Positions 6,814 to 20,784 of a stretch of DNA of 64,000 bases are shown one piece after another. The position numbers were made by a program, and so were the translations under genes. The stretch's first letter is position 1. The number at the start of each line of letters is the position of its first letter. The notes under the pieces were generated by a model, which ran no database searches, was not told the DNA's origin, and saw nothing but the letters and a program-made list of their open reading frames with translations. The DNA is from Pseudomonas baltica (GTDB taxonomy: Bacteria; Pseudomonadota; Gammaproteobacteria; Pseudomonadales; Pseudomonadaceae), in assembly GCF_031880315.1 (NCBI RefSeq), contig NZ_CP134771.1, positions 3,436,501-3,500,500 of the forward strand, in the 5' to 3' direction.

Positions 6814-8712
6814 GTGGATTTCCCTTCCCGTTTTGAAGTGATCGTCATCGGCGGCGGTCATGCCGGTACCGAGGCCGCACTTGCGTCAGCACGCATGGGC
6901 GCCAAAACCCTGCTGCTGACCCATAACGTGGAAACGCTCGGGCAGATGAGCTGCAATCCTGCGATCGGTGGCATCGGTAAAAGCCACTTGGTCAAAGAGA
7001 TCGATGCGCTCGGCGGCGCCATGGCGCTGGCCACCGACAAGGGCGGCATCCAGTTCCGCGTACTGAACGGCCGCAAAGGTCCAGCCGTGCGTGCTACTCG
7101 GGCCCAGGCCGACCGCATCCTGTACAAGGCGGCCATTCGCGAGATCCTCGAGAACCAGCCCAACCTGTGGATATTCCAGCAAGCCTGTGATGACCTGATC
7201 GTCGAGCAGGATGAAGTCAAAGGCGTGGTGACCCAGATGGGCCTGCGTTTTCTGGCCGATTCCGTGGTATTGACCGTCGGCACCTTCCTCGGCGGCCTGA
7301 TCCATATCGGTTTGCAGAACCATTCCGGCGGCCGCGCCGGTGATCCGCCTTCGATCGCCCTGGCCCATCGGCTGCGCGAGTTGCCATTGCGGGTAGGGCG
7401 CCTGAAGACCGGCACGCCACCGCGTATCGACGGCAAATCGGTGGATTTCTCGGTAATGACCGAACAACCGGGCGATACGCCGATTCCGGTGATGTCGTTC
7501 ATGGGCTCCAAGGAGCAGCATCCACGCCAGGTCAGTTGCTGGATCACCCATACCAACGCCCGAACCCACGAAATCATCGCGGCCAACCTCGATCGCTCGC
7601 CGATGTACTCGGCCGCTGGCGAAATCGAAGGCATCGGCCCGCGTTATTGCCCGTCGATCGAAGACAAGATCCACCGCTTTGCCGACAAGGAAAGCCATCA
7701 GGTGTTCATCGAGCCGGAAGGCCTGACCACTCATGAGCTGTACCCCAACGGCATTTCGACGTCCTTGCCGTTCGACGTGCAGTTGCAGATCGTGCGTTCG
7801 ATTCGCGGTATGGAAAACGCCCACATCGTGCGGCCCGGCTACGCCATTGAATATGACTACTTCGACCCGCGGGACCTGAAGTACAGCCTTGAAACCAAGG
7901 TGATCGCCGGGCTGTTCTTCGCCGGGCAGATCAACGGCACCACCGGTTACGAAGAGGCGGGCGCGCAGGGTCTGCTCGCCGGCGCCAACGCCGCATTGCG
8001 TGCGCAGGGCCGCGAAAGCTGGTGTCCGCGCCGCGACGAGGCGTACATCGGCGTGCTGGTCGACGACTTGATCACCCTCGGTACACAGGAACCGTACCGG
8101 ATGTTCACTTCCCGGGCCGAATACCGCCTGATCCTGCGTGAAGACAACGCCGACCTGCGCCTGACCGAAAAAGGCCGCGAACTGGGCCTGGTCGATGATG
8201 CGCGTTGGGCGGCGTTTTGCACCAAGCGCGAAGCCATCGCCCAGGAAGAACAACGGCTGAAAAACACCTGGGTGCGCCCGGGCACCGAACTGGGCGACTC
8301 GATCGCCGCGCGTTTCGGCACCCCTCTGACCCACGAATACAACCTGCTCAACCTGCTCAGCCGTCCCGAAATCGACTACGTCGGCCTTGTGGATATCACC
8401 GGCAACGGCGCAATCGATCCACAGGTCGCCGAACAGGTCGAGATCAAGACCAAGTATGCGGGCTATATCGATCGGCAACAGGACGAGATCGCTCGCCTGC
8501 GCGCTAGTGAAAACACCCGTCTGCCTGTGGATATCGACTACACGACGATTTCCGGGTTGTCGAAGGAAATCCAGGGCAAGCTTGGCAACACCCGTCCCGA
8601 GACCTTGGGCCAGGCGTCGCGCATCCCCGGCGTCACTCCGGCAGCCATCTCGTTGTTGCTGATTCATCTGAAAAAACGCGGCGCCGGTCGTGCGTTGGAG
8701 CAAACCGCTTGA
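6814..8712 (+). CDS. mnmG: tRNA uridine-5-carboxymethylaminomethyl modification enzyme MnmG (GidA)
   Basis: FAD enzyme that, with MnmE, makes the cmnm5 group on U34 of tRNAs reading split codon boxes. It has 632 residues, the normal length. The dinucleotide motif is [21 protein letters not shown] near the N-terminus; further signatures are [10 protein letters not shown], the second GidA signature [25 protein letters not shown] block (here ...GYEEAGAQG) and [16 protein letters not shown]. The GTG at 6814 was preferred over the GTG at 6811 because it leaves a better 6-base gap after the SD-like CGAGG and gives the usual MDFPSRFEV start. The next gene overlaps it by 4 bases. Unlike the arrangement in many pseudomonads, mnmE is not adjacent. 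Confidence 0.98.
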   Translation: MDFPSRFEVIVIGGGHAGTEAALASARMGAKTLLLTHNVETLGQMSCNPAIGGIGKSHLVKEIDALGGAMALATDKGGIQFRVLNGRKGPAVRATRAQADRILYKAAIREILENQPNLWIFQQACDDLIVEQDEVKGVVTQMGLRFLADSVVLTVGTFLGGLIHIGLQNHSGGRAGDPPSIALAHRLRELPLRVGRLKTGTPPRIDGKSVDFSVMTEQPGDTPIPVMSFMGSKEQHPRQVSCWITHTNARTHEIIAANLDRSPMYSAAGEIEGIGPRYCPSIEDKIHRFADKESHQVFIEPEGLTTHELYPNGISTSLPFDVQLQIVRSIRGMENAHIVRPGYAIEYDYFDPRDLKYSLETKVIAGLFFAGQINGTTGYEEAGAQGLLAGANAALRAQGRESWCPRRDEAYIGVLVDDLITLGTQEPYRMFTSRAEYRLILREDNADLRLTEKGRELGLVDDARWAAFCTKREAIAQEEQRLKNTWVRPGTELGDSIAARFGTPLTHEYNLLNLLSRPEIDYVGLVDITGNGAIDPQVAEQVEIKTKYAGYIDRQQDEIARLRASENTRLPVDIDYTTISGLSKEIQGKLGNTRPETLGQASRIPGVTPAAISLLLIHLKKRGAGRALEQTA

Positions 8713-9356
8713 GTTCTCTGGTCACCGAGCAACACGCAGAAGAGTTATCCACAGGTGCTCGTTCGCTGGGCATCGAACTCAGCGAGCAGCAGCATGCGCA
8801 ATTGCTGGGTTATCTGGCCCTGTTGATAAAATGGAACAAGGCCTACAACCTCACGGCCGTGCGCAATCTGGACGAAATGGTCTCGCGGCATCTGCTCGAT
8901 AGCCTGAGCATCCTTCCGCACATCGGCGACAGTCCGAGCTGGCTGGACGTCGGCAGTGGCGGCGGCATGCCCGGCATTCCGCTGGCCATCATGTTTCCCG
9001 AGAAACAGGTGACCACGCTGGACAGCAACGGCAAGAAAACCCGCTTCCAGACCCAGGTCAAACTGGAGCTCAAGCTCGATAACCTGCAAGTTGTCCACAG
9101 CCGCGCCGAGAACTTCCAGCCGGCCCAGCCGTTCGCCGGCATCGTCTCCCGCGCTTTCAGCAGTCTGGAAGACTTTGCCAACTGGACTCGCCACCTCGGC
9201 GACGGGCAAACGCGCTGGTTGGCAATGAAAGGGCTGCATCCTGCCGACGAACTGGTAGCATTGCCGGCAGACTTCCACCTCGATAGCGAAAACGCCTTGG
9301 CCGTACCCGGTTGCCAAGGCCAACGCCATCTGCTGATACTGCGCCGCACGGCATGA
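8709..9356 (+). CDS. rsmG: 16S rRNA (guanine-N7)-methyltransferase RsmG (GidB)
   Basis: Methylates N7 of G527 in 16S rRNA with S-adenosylmethionine. It has 215 residues. The SAM motif is [16 protein letters not shown], preceded by the family block [12 protein letters not shown]. It starts with TTG inside the mnmG stop region (four-base overlap), giving [13 protein letters not shown] as in other pseudomonads, so expression is coupled to mnmG. A perfect TTATCCACA DnaA box lies at 8745-8753 within its first codons. Confidence 0.97.
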   Translation: MSSLVTEQHAEELSTGARSLGIELSEQQHAQLLGYLALLIKWNKAYNLTAVRNLDEMVSRHLLDSLSILPHIGDSPSWLDVGSGGGMPGIPLAIMFPEKQVTTLDSNGKKTRFQTQVKLELKLDNLQVVHSRAENFQPAQPFAGIVSRAFSSLEDFANWTRHLGDGQTRWLAMKGLHPADELVALPADFHLDSENALAVPGCQGQRHLLILRRTA

Positions 9357-9374
9357 TTGGGAACACAAGCAAGA

Positions 9375-10166
9375 ATGGCTAAGGTATTAGCAATCGCGAA
9401 CCAGAAAGGCGGTGTGGGCAAGACCACCACCTGCATCAACCTCGCCGCATCGCTGGTTGCGACCAAGCGTCGTGTGCTGTTGATCGACCTCGATCCACAG
9501 GGCAACGCCACCATGGGCAGCGGTGTGGATAAACACACTCTGGAAAACTCCGTGTACGACCTGTTGATCGGCGAATGCGATCTGCAGGAGGCCATGCAAT
9601 TCTCCGAACACGGCGGTTATCAACTGCTGCCGGCTAACCGCGACCTGACCGCCGCCGAAGTCGTCCTGCTCGAAATGCAGATGAAAGAGAGCCGTCTGCG
9701 TACGGCCCTGGCGCCGGTGCGGGAAAACTACGATTACATCCTCATCGACTGCCCGCCGTCGCTGTCGATGCTGACCCTCAACGCACTGGTGGCCGCCGAT
9801 GGCGTGATCATCCCCATGCAGTGCGAGTACTTTGCCCTCGAAGGGCTCAGCGACCTTGTGGATAACATCAAGCGCATCGCCGAACTGCTCAACCCCGAAC
9901 TGAAAATCGAAGGTCTGCTGCGGACCATGTACGATCCGCGACTTAGCTTGATCAACGATGTGTCCGCGCAACTCAAGGCGCACTTTGGCGAACAGCTGTA
10001 CGACACGGTCATTCCGCGCAACATTCGCCTGGCCGAGGCCCCGAGTTTCGGGATGCCCGCATTGGCCTATGACAAACAATCCCGGGGTGCGCTGGCCTAT
10101 CTGGCCCTCGCCGGCGAGATGGTCCGCCGTCAACGCCGCCCGTCACGCCCCGTCGCGGCACTTTAA
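9375..10166 (+). CDS. parA: chromosome-partitioning ATPase ParA (Soj)
   Basis: Walker-type ATPase that moves the ParB-parS origin complex along the nucleoid. It has 263 residues with the deviant P-loop KGGVGKTT at 11-18 and the signatures LIDLDPQGNAT and YILIDCPPSLSMLTLNAL. The ATG at 9375 gives MAKVLAIANQKGG and was preferred over an upstream ATG that adds six residues. It is followed after 9 bases by parB. Two DnaA boxes (9525, 9857) lie inside it. A perfect parS site for this system is found at 50314. Confidence 0.97.
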   Translation: MAKVLAIANQKGGVGKTTTCINLAASLVATKRRVLLIDLDPQGNATMGSGVDKHTLENSVYDLLIGECDLQEAMQFSEHGGYQLLPANRDLTAAEVVLLEMQMKESRLRTALAPVRENYDYILIDCPPSLSMLTLNALVAADGVIIPMQCEYFALEGLSDLVDNIKRIAELLNPELKIEGLLRTMYDPRLSLINDVSAQLKAHFGEQLYDTVIPRNIRLAEAPSFGMPALAYDKQSRGALAYLALAGEMVRRQRRPSRPVAAL

Positions 10167-10175
10167 GGAATCCAA

Positions 10176-11048
10176 ATGGCCGTCAAGAAACGAGGTCTGG
10201 GACGCGGATTGGATGCGCTGCTGAGTGGCCCGACCGTCAGCTCGCTTGAAGAACAAGCGGTGCAGATCGACCAGAAAGAACTCCAGCACCTGCCCCTGGA
10301 CGTGATCCAGCGCGGCAAGTACCAGCCGCGCCGCGACATGGATCCGCAGGCGCTCGAAGAACTGGCGCACTCGATCAAGAGCCAAGGCGTGATGCAGCCC
10401 ATCGTGGTCCGCCCGATCGCTGGCGACCGATTCGAAATCATCGCCGGTGAACGCCGCTGGCGTGCAAGCCAGCAGGCCGGCATGGAAACCATCCCGGCCA
10501 TGGTTCGTGATGTGCCGGACGAAACTGCCATCGCCATGGCGCTGATCGAGAACATCCAGCGCGAAGACCTCAACCCGGTCGAAGAAGCCAATGCCCTGGC
10601 GCGCCTGCAGCAGGAATTCAACCTGACTCAACAACAGGTCGCCGACGTGGTGGGTAAATCCCGCGTGACGGTGGCCAACCTGATGCGTCTGATCGCCTTG
10701 CCAGAGGTCATCAAGACCATGCTGGCCCATGGCGATCTGGAAATGGGTCACGCTCGCGCTTTGCTCGGCTTGCCCGAAGAACAGCAGGTCGAAGGAGCGC
10801 GACACGTTGTCGCACGAGGCCTTACAGTTCGTCAGACCGAGGCACTGGTGCGCCAGTGGTTGAGTGGCAAACCGCAGCCTGTTGAAGCGGCAAAACCCGA
10901 TCCGGATATCACTCGCCTCGAGCAGAAACTGGCCGAACGCCTAGGCTCTGCGGTGCAGATCCGCCACGGACAGAAGGGCAAGGGCCAGCTGGTGATCAAA
11001 TACAACTCGCTCGATGAGCTTCAAGGAGTGCTTGCGCACATCCGTTGA
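10176..11048 (+). CDS. parB: chromosome-partitioning protein ParB (Spo0J), CTP-dependent clamp
   Basis: Binds parS, hydrolyses CTP and spreads on DNA around the origin. It has 290 residues. The N-terminal KKRGLGRGLDALL box contacts ParA; the nucleotide motif GERRWR is at 91-96 and IENIQREDLNPVEEA is the second conserved block. The helix-turn-helix is LTQQQVADVVGKSRVTVANLMRL, and the C-terminal ~60 residues form the dimerisation domain. A good SD (AAGGA) precedes the ATG. It forms one operon with parA. Confidence 0.97.
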   Translation: MAVKKRGLGRGLDALLSGPTVSSLEEQAVQIDQKELQHLPLDVIQRGKYQPRRDMDPQALEELAHSIKSQGVMQPIVVRPIAGDRFEIIAGERRWRASQQAGMETIPAMVRDVPDETAIAMALIENIQREDLNPVEEANALARLQQEFNLTQQQVADVVGKSRVTVANLMRLIALPEVIKTMLAHGDLEMGHARALLGLPEEQQVEGARHVVARGLTVRQTEALVRQWLSGKPQPVEAAKPDPDITRLEQKLAERLGSAVQIRHGQKGKGQLVIKYNSLDELQGVLAHIR

Positions 11049-11097
11049 AACAATTGAGTTTGTAGCGGCCAGTCGGAAATCACTACCCGGCAGTTGA

Positions 11098-11119
11098 ATA
11101 GGGGCTTAACCGCCCCTAT
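11098..11119 (+). terminator. hairpin between parB and atpI
   Basis: A perfect inverted repeat ATAGGGGC-TTAACC-GCCCCTAT lies 50 bases after the parB stop and about 80 before atpI. There is no clear T-run. It may end the parAB transcript or act in the leader of the atp operon. Confidence 0.4.
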
Positions 11120-11197
11120 ACTCTGCGCGCATTTTGTCGGCACAATTTATGCCAAGTCATTGATTTACGGCACGCCGACCCAACAGGAGCCAACACG

Positions 11198-12491
<1,294 letters not shown>

Positions 12492-12518
12492 GTGTCGCCT
12501 CGGCGCTGCTTGATGTAA

Positions 12519-12841
<323 letters not shown>

Positions 12842-12842
<1 letters not shown>

Positions 12843-12863
12843 TCACTCGAATTTTCGAGTGAT
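12842..12863 (+). promoter_or_regulatory. intercistronic hairpin after atpE
   Basis: A perfect 10-bp inverted repeat ATCACTCGAA-TT-TTCGAGTGAT starts at the last base of the atpE stop codon. It lies within an operon whose next gene is expressed, so it is more likely to block 3' exonucleases or cause partial read-through, raising subunit c over b, than to end transcription. Confidence 0.55.
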
Positions 12864-12899
12864 GTGGTGTGATGGACAAAGAACGAGCGAGGTGTTGGC

Positions 12900-13370
12900 G
12901 TGAACATTAATGCAACCCTGATTGGCCAGTCCGTTGCGTTCTTCATCTTTGTGCTGTTCTGCATGAAGTTCGTGTGGCCTCCGGTCATCGCGGCTTTGCA
13001 CGAACGTCAGAAGAAGATCGCTGATGGATTGGACGCTGCCAGCCGAGCAGCTCGCGACCTGGAGTTGGCCCAAGAGAAAGCGGGTCAACAACTGCGCGAC
13101 GCGAAAGCTCAAGCAGCTGAAATCATTGAGCAGGCCAAGAAGCGCGGTAACCAGATCGTCGAAGAGGCCGTTGAAAAGGCCCGTGTCGACGCTGACCGTG
13201 TGAAGGTCCAGGCTCAGGCCGAGATCGAGCAGGAACTGAATGGCCTCAAAGACGCGCTGCGTGCCCAAGTGGGCTTGCTGGCAGTCGGCGGCGCCGAGAA
13301 GATACTGGGTGCCACAATCGATCAAAACGCGCACGCGGAGCTGGTTAACAAACTGGCTACTGAAATTTAA
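12900..13370 (+). CDS. atpF: F0F1 ATP synthase subunit b
   Basis: Peripheral stalk subunit of 156 residues. One N-terminal membrane helix ([27 protein letters not shown]) is followed by a long alpha-helical coiled coil (about 35-140) that binds delta. It starts with GTG after the SD GAGG, giving [10 protein letters not shown] as in related species. Confidence 0.97.
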   Translation: MNINATLIGQSVAFFIFVLFCMKFVWPPVIAALHERQKKIADGLDAASRAARDLELAQEKAGQQLRDAKAQAAEIIEQAKKRGNQIVEEAVEKARVDADRVKVQAQAEIEQELNGLKDALRAQVGLLAVGGAEKILGATIDQNAHAELVNKLATEI

Positions 13371-13382
13371 GCGAGGGCGATC

Positions 13383-13919
13383 ATGGCAGAACTGACCACG
13401 TTGGCCCGACCTTACGCTAAGGCGGCCTTCGAGCACGCTCAGGCCCACCAGCAACTGGCCAATTGGTCAGCCATGCTCGGCCTGGCTGCAGCGGTGTCAC
13501 AAGATGACACCATGCAGCGCGTACTCAAGGCCCCGCGACTGACGAGCGCAGACAAGGCCGCCACGTTTATTGACGTGTGCGGTGACAAGTTCGATGCCCA
13601 GGCACAGAATTTCATTCACATCGTTGCTGAAAACGACCGTCTCTCGATTCTTCCAGAGATAGCCGCGCTGTTCGAGCTGTACAAGGCCGAGCAAGAGAAA
13701 ACGATCGATGTGGAAGTCACCAGTGCCTTCGCGTTGAACCAAGAACAGCAAGACAAACTCGCCAAGGTTCTCAGTGCACGACTCAACCGGGAAGTGCGCC
13801 TGCAAGTTGCGGAGGACGCTGCCCTGATTGGTGGTGTCGTCATCCGTGCCGGCGACCTGGTTATCGATGGCTCGATTCGCGGCAAAATCGCGAAACTTGC
13901 CGAAGCATTGAAATCTTGA
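13383..13919 (+). CDS. atpH: F0F1 ATP synthase subunit delta
   Basis: Links the peripheral stalk to the top of F1. It has 178 residues. The N-terminal helical domain begins [17 protein letters not shown] and the C-terminal signature is [22 protein letters not shown]. It sits 12 bases after atpF and 21 before atpA. Confidence 0.97.
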   Translation: MAELTTLARPYAKAAFEHAQAHQQLANWSAMLGLAAAVSQDDTMQRVLKAPRLTSADKAATFIDVCGDKFDAQAQNFIHIVAENDRLSILPEIAALFELYKAEQEKTIDVEVTSAFALNQEQQDKLAKVLSARLNREVRLQVAEDAALIGGVVIRAGDLVIDGSIRGKIAKLAEALKS

Positions 13920-13940
13920 GTTTGAAGGGGCAGCAGAGCA

Positions 13941-15485
13941 ATGCAGCAACTCAATCCTTCCGAAATAAGTGAAATCATCAAGGGCCGCATCGAAAAACTC
14001 GATGTGACCTCTCAAGCCCGTAACGAAGGCACTGTCGTCAGCGTGTCTGACGGTATCGTACGGATTCACGGTCTGGCCGACGTCATGTACGGCGAAATGA
14101 TCGAGTTTCCAGGCGGTGTCTACGGTATGGCGCTCAACCTGGAGCAAGACTCCGTAGGTGCCGTGGTACTGGGCTCCTACCAGTCGCTGGCTGAAGGCAT
14201 GCGCGCCAAGTGCACCGGCCGTGTCCTGGAAGTTCCTGTTGGTAAGGAACTGCTGGGTCGCGTCGTCGACGCACTGGGCAACCCTGTCGATGGCAAAGGT
14301 CCGCTGAACAACACCGAGACCGACGCGGTCGAGAAAGTTGCTCCAGGCGTGATCTGGCGTAAGTCGGTAGACCAGCCTGTACAGACTGGCTACAAGGCTG
14401 TCGATGCCATGATCCCTGTCGGCCGTGGCCAGCGCGAGCTGATCATCGGTGACCGTCAGATCGGCAAGACCGCTCTGGCGATCGACGCGATCATCAACCA
14501 GAAAGACAGCGGTATTTTCTGCGTCTACGTGGCAATCGGTCAGAAGCAATCGACCATCGCCAACGTGGTTCGCAAGCTGGAAGAAAACGGCGCGCTGGCT
14601 AACACCATCGTCGTTGCCGCGAGCGCTTCGGAATCTGCAGCACTGCAGTTCCTGGCTCCGTACTCCGGTTGCACCATGGGCGAATACTTCCGCGACCGCG
14701 GTGAAGACGCGCTGATCGTTTATGACGATCTGTCCAAGCAAGCAGTGGCTTACCGCCAGATTTCCCTGCTGCTGCGCCGTCCACCAGGCCGTGAAGCTTA
14801 CCCAGGCGACGTGTTCTATCTCCACTCCCGTCTGCTGGAGCGCGCATCGCGTGTTTCGGAAGAGTACGTAGAGAAGTTCACCAACGGCGCAGTGACCGGC
14901 AAAACCGGCTCGCTGACCGCACTGCCGATCATCGAAACCCAGGCTGGCGACGTTTCCGCGTTCGTTCCGACCAACGTGATTTCCATCACTGACGGTCAGA
15001 TCTTCCTGGAATCGGCCATGTTCAACTCGGGCATCCGCCCAGCAGTGAACGCCGGTGTTTCGGTATCCCGTGTGGGTGGTGCCGCTCAGACCAAGATCAT
15101 CAAGAAGCTCTCCGGTGGTATCCGTACCGCTCTGGCTCAGTACCGTGAACTGGCGGCATTCGCCCAGTTCGCTTCTGACCTGGACGAAGCGACCCGCAAG
15201 CAACTTGAGCATGGTCAGCGCGTTACCGAGCTGATGAAGCAGAAGCAATACGCACCAATGTCGATCGCTGACATGGCGCTGTCGCTGTATGCCGCTGAGC
15301 GTGGGTTCCTGACTGACGTTGAAATCACCAAGATCGGCAGCTTCGAACAAGCGCTGATTGCTTTCTTCAACCGCGATCACGCCGAACTGATGGCGAAGAT
15401 CAACGTGAAGGGTGACTTCAATGACGAAATCGATGCTGGCATGAAAGCCGGTATCGAGAAGTTCAAGGCCACCCAAACCTGGTAA
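13941..15485 (+). CDS. atpA: F0F1 ATP synthase subunit alpha
   Basis: Non-catalytic nucleotide-binding subunit of F1 with 514 residues. The P-loop GDRQIGKT is at 170-177; the C-terminal part contains the family signature [19 protein letters not shown] stretch (here [18 protein letters not shown]) and the regulatory arginine block [17 protein letters not shown]. Codon use is highly biased, as expected for an abundant protein. Confidence 0.99.
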   Translation: MQQLNPSEISEIIKGRIEKLDVTSQARNEGTVVSVSDGIVRIHGLADVMYGEMIEFPGGVYGMALNLEQDSVGAVVLGSYQSLAEGMRAKCTGRVLEVPVGKELLGRVVDALGNPVDGKGPLNNTETDAVEKVAPGVIWRKSVDQPVQTGYKAVDAMIPVGRGQRELIIGDRQIGKTALAIDAIINQKDSGIFCVYVAIGQKQSTIANVVRKLEENGALANTIVVAASASESAALQFLAPYSGCTMGEYFRDRGEDALIVYDDLSKQAVAYRQISLLLRRPPGREAYPGDVFYLHSRLLERASRVSEEYVEKFTNGAVTGKTGSLTALPIIETQAGDVSAFVPTNVISITDGQIFLESAMFNSGIRPAVNAGVSVSRVGGAAQTKIIKKLSGGIRTALAQYRELAAFAQFASDLDEATRKQLEHGQRVTELMKQKQYAPMSIADMALSLYAAERGFLTDVEITKIGSFEQALIAFFNRDHAELMAKINVKGDFNDEIDAGMKAGIEKFKATQTW

Positions 15486-15490
15486 GCCGC

Positions 15491-15514
15491 AGCGGAGGCC
15501 GCAAGGCCTCCGCT
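15491..15514 (+). promoter_or_regulatory. intercistronic GNRA hairpin between atpA and atpG
   Basis: A perfect 10-bp stem AGCGGAGGCC/GGCCTCCGCT is closed by a GCAA tetraloop, six bases after the atpA stop. No T-run follows and the operon continues, so it is likely an mRNA-stability or processing element that keeps alpha above gamma. Confidence 0.55.
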
Positions 15515-15535
15515 TGCTAACCTGATAGGTGTTAC

Positions 15536-16396
15536 ATGGCAGGCGCAAAAGAGATTCGCAGTAAGATTGCGAGCATCAAAAGCACGCAAAAGATTACCAG
15601 CGCCATGGAGAAAGTGGCGGTCAGCAAAATGCGCAAGGCACAAATGCGCATGGCAGCCAGCCGTCCTTACGCGGAGCGTATCCGCCAGGTGATTGGGCAT
15701 CTCGCCAACGCCAACCCGGAATACCGCCACTCGTTCATGATCGATCGCGAAGTAAAGCGCGTCGGTTATGTGGTAGTGAGCAGTGACCGTGGTCTGTGCG
15801 GCGGCTTGAATACCAACCTGTTCAAGGCCTTGGTCAAGGACATGGCGGTAAACCGCGAAAATGGCGTAGAGATCGACCTGTGTGTGGTCGGCAGCAAAGG
15901 TGCGGCGTTTTTCCGCAACTTCGGCGGCAACGTCGTCGCTGCTATCAGCCACCTGGGTGAAGAGCCGTCGATCAATGACTTGATCGGCAGCGTCAAGGTC
16001 ATGCTGGATGCTTACCTGGAAGGCCGTATCGATCGCCTGTCCGTGGTATCCAACAAGTTCATCAATACCATGACGCAAAAACCGACGGTGGAGCAGTTGA
16101 TCCCGTTGGTGGCAACCCCGGATCAGGATCTCAAGCACCACTGGGATTACCTCTACGAACCCGACGCCAAAGAGCTGCTTGACGGCCTGATGGTGCGTTA
16201 CGTGGAATCGCAGGTGTACCAGGCGGTGGTCGAGAACAACGCTGCTGAACAAGCCGCGCGGATGATCGCAATGAAGAATGCAACCGACAACGCCGGAGAC
16301 CTGATCAAGGACCTCCAGTTGATTTACAACAAGGCGCGTCAGGCTGCGATCACCCAAGAGATCTCGGAAATCGTCGGCGGCGCTGCCGCGGTTTAA
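15536..16396 (+). CDS. atpG: F0F1 ATP synthase subunit gamma
   Basis: Central rotating shaft of F1 with 286 residues. The N-terminal helix ([27 protein letters not shown], split here by eye) and the C-terminal helix ([21 protein letters not shown]) form the coiled coil that turns inside alpha3beta3. [14 protein letters not shown] is the family signature. Confidence 0.98.
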   Translation: MAGAKEIRSKIASIKSTQKITSAMEKVAVSKMRKAQMRMAASRPYAERIRQVIGHLANANPEYRHSFMIDREVKRVGYVVVSSDRGLCGGLNTNLFKALVKDMAVNRENGVEIDLCVVGSKGAAFFRNFGGNVVAAISHLGEEPSINDLIGSVKVMLDAYLEGRIDRLSVVSNKFINTMTQKPTVEQLIPLVATPDQDLKHHWDYLYEPDAKELLDGLMVRYVESQVYQAVVENNAAEQAARMIAMKNATDNAGDLIKDLQLIYNKARQAAITQEISEIVGGAAAV

Positions 16397-17803
<1,407 letters not shown>

Positions 17804-17847
17804 TTTCGGCGCCCGGCAACGGGCGCTCATCAGGTTGAGGCAAGCAG

Positions 17848-18276
17848 ATGGCTATGACAGTCCATTGCGACATCGTCAGCGCGGAAGGAGAAATCTTTTC
17901 CGGTCAGGTGGAGATGGTGATTGCGCACGGTGCTTTGGGTGATCTCGGTATCACTCTTGGCCACGCCCCGCTGATCACCAGCTTGAAGCCAGGCCCTATC
18001 CGCCTGATCAAGCAGGACGGCGCAGAAGAAGAGGTGTTCTACATCTCGGGTGGTTTCCTCGAGGTTCAGCCGAACATGGTCAAGGTTCTTGCCGACACCG
18101 TGCAACGTGCTGCCGACCTGGACGAAGCCGCTTCTCAGCTGGCTGTTCAAGAAGCGCAGAAAGCGCTGAATGAACAGGGTGCTGATTTCGACTACGGCGC
18201 TGCTGCTGCACGTCTGGCCGAGGCGACAGCTCAGCTGCGCACCGTCCAGCAGATTCGCAAGAAGTACGGCCACTAA
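17848..18276 (+). CDS. atpC: F0F1 ATP synthase subunit epsilon
   Basis: Rotor subunit that couples gamma to the c-ring and can inhibit ATP hydrolysis. It has 142 residues: an N-terminal beta-sandwich ([32 protein letters not shown]) and a C-terminal helical hairpin ([20 protein letters not shown]). It is the last gene of the operon and is followed by a strong terminator. Confidence 0.98.
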   Translation: MAMTVHCDIVSAEGEIFSGQVEMVIAHGALGDLGITLGHAPLITSLKPGPIRLIKQDGAEEEVFYISGGFLEVQPNMVKVLADTVQRAADLDEAASQLAVQEAQKALNEQGADFDYGAAAARLAEATAQLRTVQQIRKKYGH

Positions 18277-18301
18277 GGCTGCGCTTTGTGCGCGATTGAG
18301 T

Positions 18302-18336
18302 AAAAGGGTAGCCTCGGCTACCCTTTTTCTTTTTCC
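18302..18336 (+). terminator. rho-independent terminator of the atp operon
   Basis: A 12-bp stem AAAAGGGTAGCC/GGCTACCCTTTT with a very short apex is followed by a T-rich tail (TCTTTTT), 26 bases after the atpC stop. This is the clearest intrinsic terminator in the window. Confidence 0.92.
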
Positions 18337-18391
18337 GCCCCCTTCATTCATCGGTCACGCACACTGGCCGCTCAGGATTGGTAGCTCGTCA

Positions 18392-19759
18392 ATGTCCCTT
18401 GATATCGTCATTCTCGCCGCAGGCCAAGGCACGCGGATGCGCTCGGCTTTGCCGAAGGTGTTGCATCCCGTCGCCGGCAACTCGATGCTCGGCCATGTTA
18501 TCCACAGCGCCCGCCAGCTGGACCCACAGGGCATCCATGTGGTGATTGGCCACGGTGCCGAGCAGGTCCGTGAGCGCCTGGCCGCCGACGACTTGAGCTT
18601 CGTGCTGCAGGACCAGCAACTTGGCACCGGCCACGCCGTGGCGCAGGCGCTGCCGAACCTGAGCGCCGATACCGTGCTGATCCTCTATGGCGATGTGCCG
18701 CTGATCGAAGTGGCGACCTTGCAGCGCTTGCTGACCAAGGTCACGCCCGATCAACTGGCCCTGCTGACGGTCAACCTGCCTGACCCGACCGGCTATGGCC
18801 GCATCGTGCGTGATACACAGGGCAGCGTGCAGGCGATCGTCGAGCACAAGGACGCGACCGAGGCGCAACGTGCGATCTGCGAGGGCAATACCGGGATTCT
18901 CGCTGTGCCTGCCGCGCGTCTGGCGCAGTGGCTGGGCAGCCTGTCGAATCATAACGCCCAGGGTGAGTACTACCTCACCGACGTGATTGCCATGGCCGTG
19001 GCCGATGGCCTGGTGGTCGCCACCGAGACCGCTCAGGATCCGATGGAAGTGCAGGGCGCCAACGATCGCAAGCAGCTCGCCGAGCTCGAGCGTCACTACC
19101 AGTGGCGCCAAGCGCGGCGCGTGATGGCGGCGGGTGTGACCCTGCGCGACCCGGCACGCTTCGACGTACGCGGTGAGGTCACGGTGGGCCGTGACGTGCT
19201 GATTGACGTCAACGTGGTGCTCGAAGGTCGAGTCATCATCGAGGACGACGTGGTGATCGGCGCCAACTGCACCATCAAGGACAGCACCCTGCGCAAGGGC
19301 GCGGTGGTCAAGGCCAACAGTCATCTGGATGGCGCGGTAATGGGCGAGGGTAGCGATGCCGGCCCGTTTGCGCGATTGCGCCCGGGTACTGTGCTGGGCG
19401 CGCGTGCTCATGTGGGTAACTTTGTCGAGCTGAAGAATGCCGTGCTGGGGGAGGGCGCCAAGGCGGGCCACCTGAGTTATCTGGGCGATGCCGATATCGG
19501 CGCGCGCACCAATATCGGTGCCGGTACCATCACCTGCAACTACGACGGTGTGAACAAGTGGCGCACCACCATGGGGGCGGACGTGTTTATCGGTTCGAAC
19601 AACTCGCTGGTGGCGCCTGTGGATATCTCTGCGGGGGCTACCACGGCGGCGGGTTCGACTATTACCCAGGATGTGCCGGAGAGCCAACTGGCTGTCGCCC
19701 GCGCCCGTCAGCGCAATATTGAAGGCTGGGCGCGGCCGGTGAAGATCCGCAAGCCCTAA
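18392..19759 (+). CDS. glmU: bifunctional GlcNAc-1-P uridyltransferase / GlcN-1-P acetyltransferase
   Basis: Makes UDP-GlcNAc from glucosamine-1-phosphate for peptidoglycan and LPS. It has 455 residues. The N-terminal pyrophosphorylase domain starts [19 protein letters not shown]; the C-terminal left-handed beta-helix from about residue 250 carries the hexapeptide repeats ([17 protein letters not shown]) and the acetyltransferase site [19 protein letters not shown]. The ATG at 18392 is the only start consistent with the fold, although the frame is open further upstream. A DnaA box (18498) lies inside it. Confidence 0.98.
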   Translation: MSLDIVILAAGQGTRMRSALPKVLHPVAGNSMLGHVIHSARQLDPQGIHVVIGHGAEQVRERLAADDLSFVLQDQQLGTGHAVAQALPNLSADTVLILYGDVPLIEVATLQRLLTKVTPDQLALLTVNLPDPTGYGRIVRDTQGSVQAIVEHKDATEAQRAICEGNTGILAVPAARLAQWLGSLSNHNAQGEYYLTDVIAMAVADGLVVATETAQDPMEVQGANDRKQLAELERHYQWRQARRVMAAGVTLRDPARFDVRGEVTVGRDVLIDVNVVLEGRVIIEDDVVIGANCTIKDSTLRKGAVVKANSHLDGAVMGEGSDAGPFARLRPGTVLGARAHVGNFVELKNAVLGEGAKAGHLSYLGDADIGARTNIGAGTITCNYDGVNKWRTTMGADVFIGSNNSLVAPVDISAGATTAAGSTITQDVPESQLAVARARQRNIEGWARPVKIRKP

Positions 19760-19797
19760 GATATCCACAGAGCTTTGAGGTGGCCCGAACCGGCCCC

Positions 19798-19878
19798 TCC
19801 GCGAGCAAGCTTTGCTTCCACAGTGCAAATCGATACTGAGTCGTTCACCTGTAGGAGCAAGGCTTGCCCGCGAAGACG
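19798..19878. repeat. REP-type inverted repeat
   Basis: Opposed REP cores (GCGAGCAAGCTTTGCTTCC and GGAGCAAGGCTTGCCCGCG) lie between glmU and glmR. A perfect TTATCCACA follows at 19908-19916. Confidence 0.65.
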
Positions 19879-20005
19879 GCCCTGAGACCACCACCATCCC
19901 AAAATAGTTATCCACAGCTGTGTTTCACATTTCCCCCCTTGACCCATTGCCCATTTTGGGTTTTGATTGCGCTCATTAACTTTCGAACCGAAACTTATAG
20001 CAATC

Positions 20006-20779
20006 ATGTCGAAACGAAACACTCCCCAACGTCGCCACAATATCCTCGCCTTGCTCAACGAGCAGGGTGAAGTCAGTGTGGATAACTTGGCCAAACGGTT
20101 CGAAACGTCCGAAGTCACAATCCGCAAGGACCTGGCCGCTCTGGAGAGTAATGGCCTGCTGCTGCGTCGTTACGGCGGCGCGGTGACCATGCCTCAGGAA
20201 CTGATCAGCGAGGTCGCCCAGCCGGTGTCTGTGTATAAACAGGCCATCGCCCATGCAGCCGTGCAACGCATCAAGGAACACGCGCGCATCATCATCGACA
20301 GTGGCAGTACCACCGCCGCGATGATCCCGCACCTCGGGCTGCAGCCCGGCCTGGTGGTCATGACCAACTCGCTCAATGTCGCCAGCGCCCTGAGCGAGCT
20401 CGAACATGAGCCGGTACTATTGATGACCGGCGGCACCTGGGACCCGCATTCCGAGTCGTTCCAGGGTCAAGTCGCTGAACAAGTGCTGCGCTCCTATGAT
20501 TTCGACCAACTGTTCATCGGCGCCGATGGCATCGACCTGCAACGTGGAACCACCACCTTCAACGAGCTGTTGGGACTGAGCCGGGTCATGGCCGAAGTCG
20601 CGCGCGAAGTGATCGTCATGGTCGAGTCCGACAAGGTCGGGCGCAAGATCCCTAATCTCGAGCTGCCCTGGGGCAGCGTACATACCCTTATCACCGATGA
20701 TCGTCTGCCCTTCGAGGCTCGCGACCAGATTCAGGCCCGCGGCATCAACCTCATCATCGCCGCCGTCAATCAGGAGTAA
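20006..20779 (+). CDS. glmR: DeoR-family transcriptional regulator GlmR
   Basis: Sugar-phosphate-responsive repressor of 257 residues. The N-terminal winged helix ([50 protein letters not shown]) is of the DeoR type and the C-terminal DeoRC domain (about 75-235) shows [16 protein letters not shown] and [15 protein letters not shown]. Its position directly before glmS (5 bases) and after glmU matches the gene called glmR in P. aeruginosa. It probably adjusts amino-sugar synthesis. The ATG at 20006 was preferred over one 13 codons upstream because it gives [10 protein letters not shown], the usual start. Confidence 0.92.
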   Translation: MSKRNTPQRRHNILALLNEQGEVSVDNLAKRFETSEVTIRKDLAALESNGLLLRRYGGAVTMPQELISEVAQPVSVYKQAIAHAAVQRIKEHARIIIDSGSTTAAMIPHLGLQPGLVVMTNSLNVASALSELEHEPVLLMTGGTWDPHSESFQGQVAEQVLRSYDFDQLFIGADGIDLQRGTTTFNELLGLSRVMAEVAREVIVMVESDKVGRKIPNLELPWGSVHTLITDDRLPFEARDQIQARGINLIIAAVNQE

Positions 20780-20784
20780 TAAAC

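Noticed and set aside
6886..8703. 605-residue open frame antisense to mnmG
   Set aside because: It mirrors the mnmG codons, has no recognisable domain and lies wholly inside a certain gene; long antisense frames are usual in high-GC DNA.
13497..15548. 683-residue open frame antisense to atpH-atpA
   Set aside because: It spans two conserved genes, begins and ends without signals and shows composition typical of a shadow frame.
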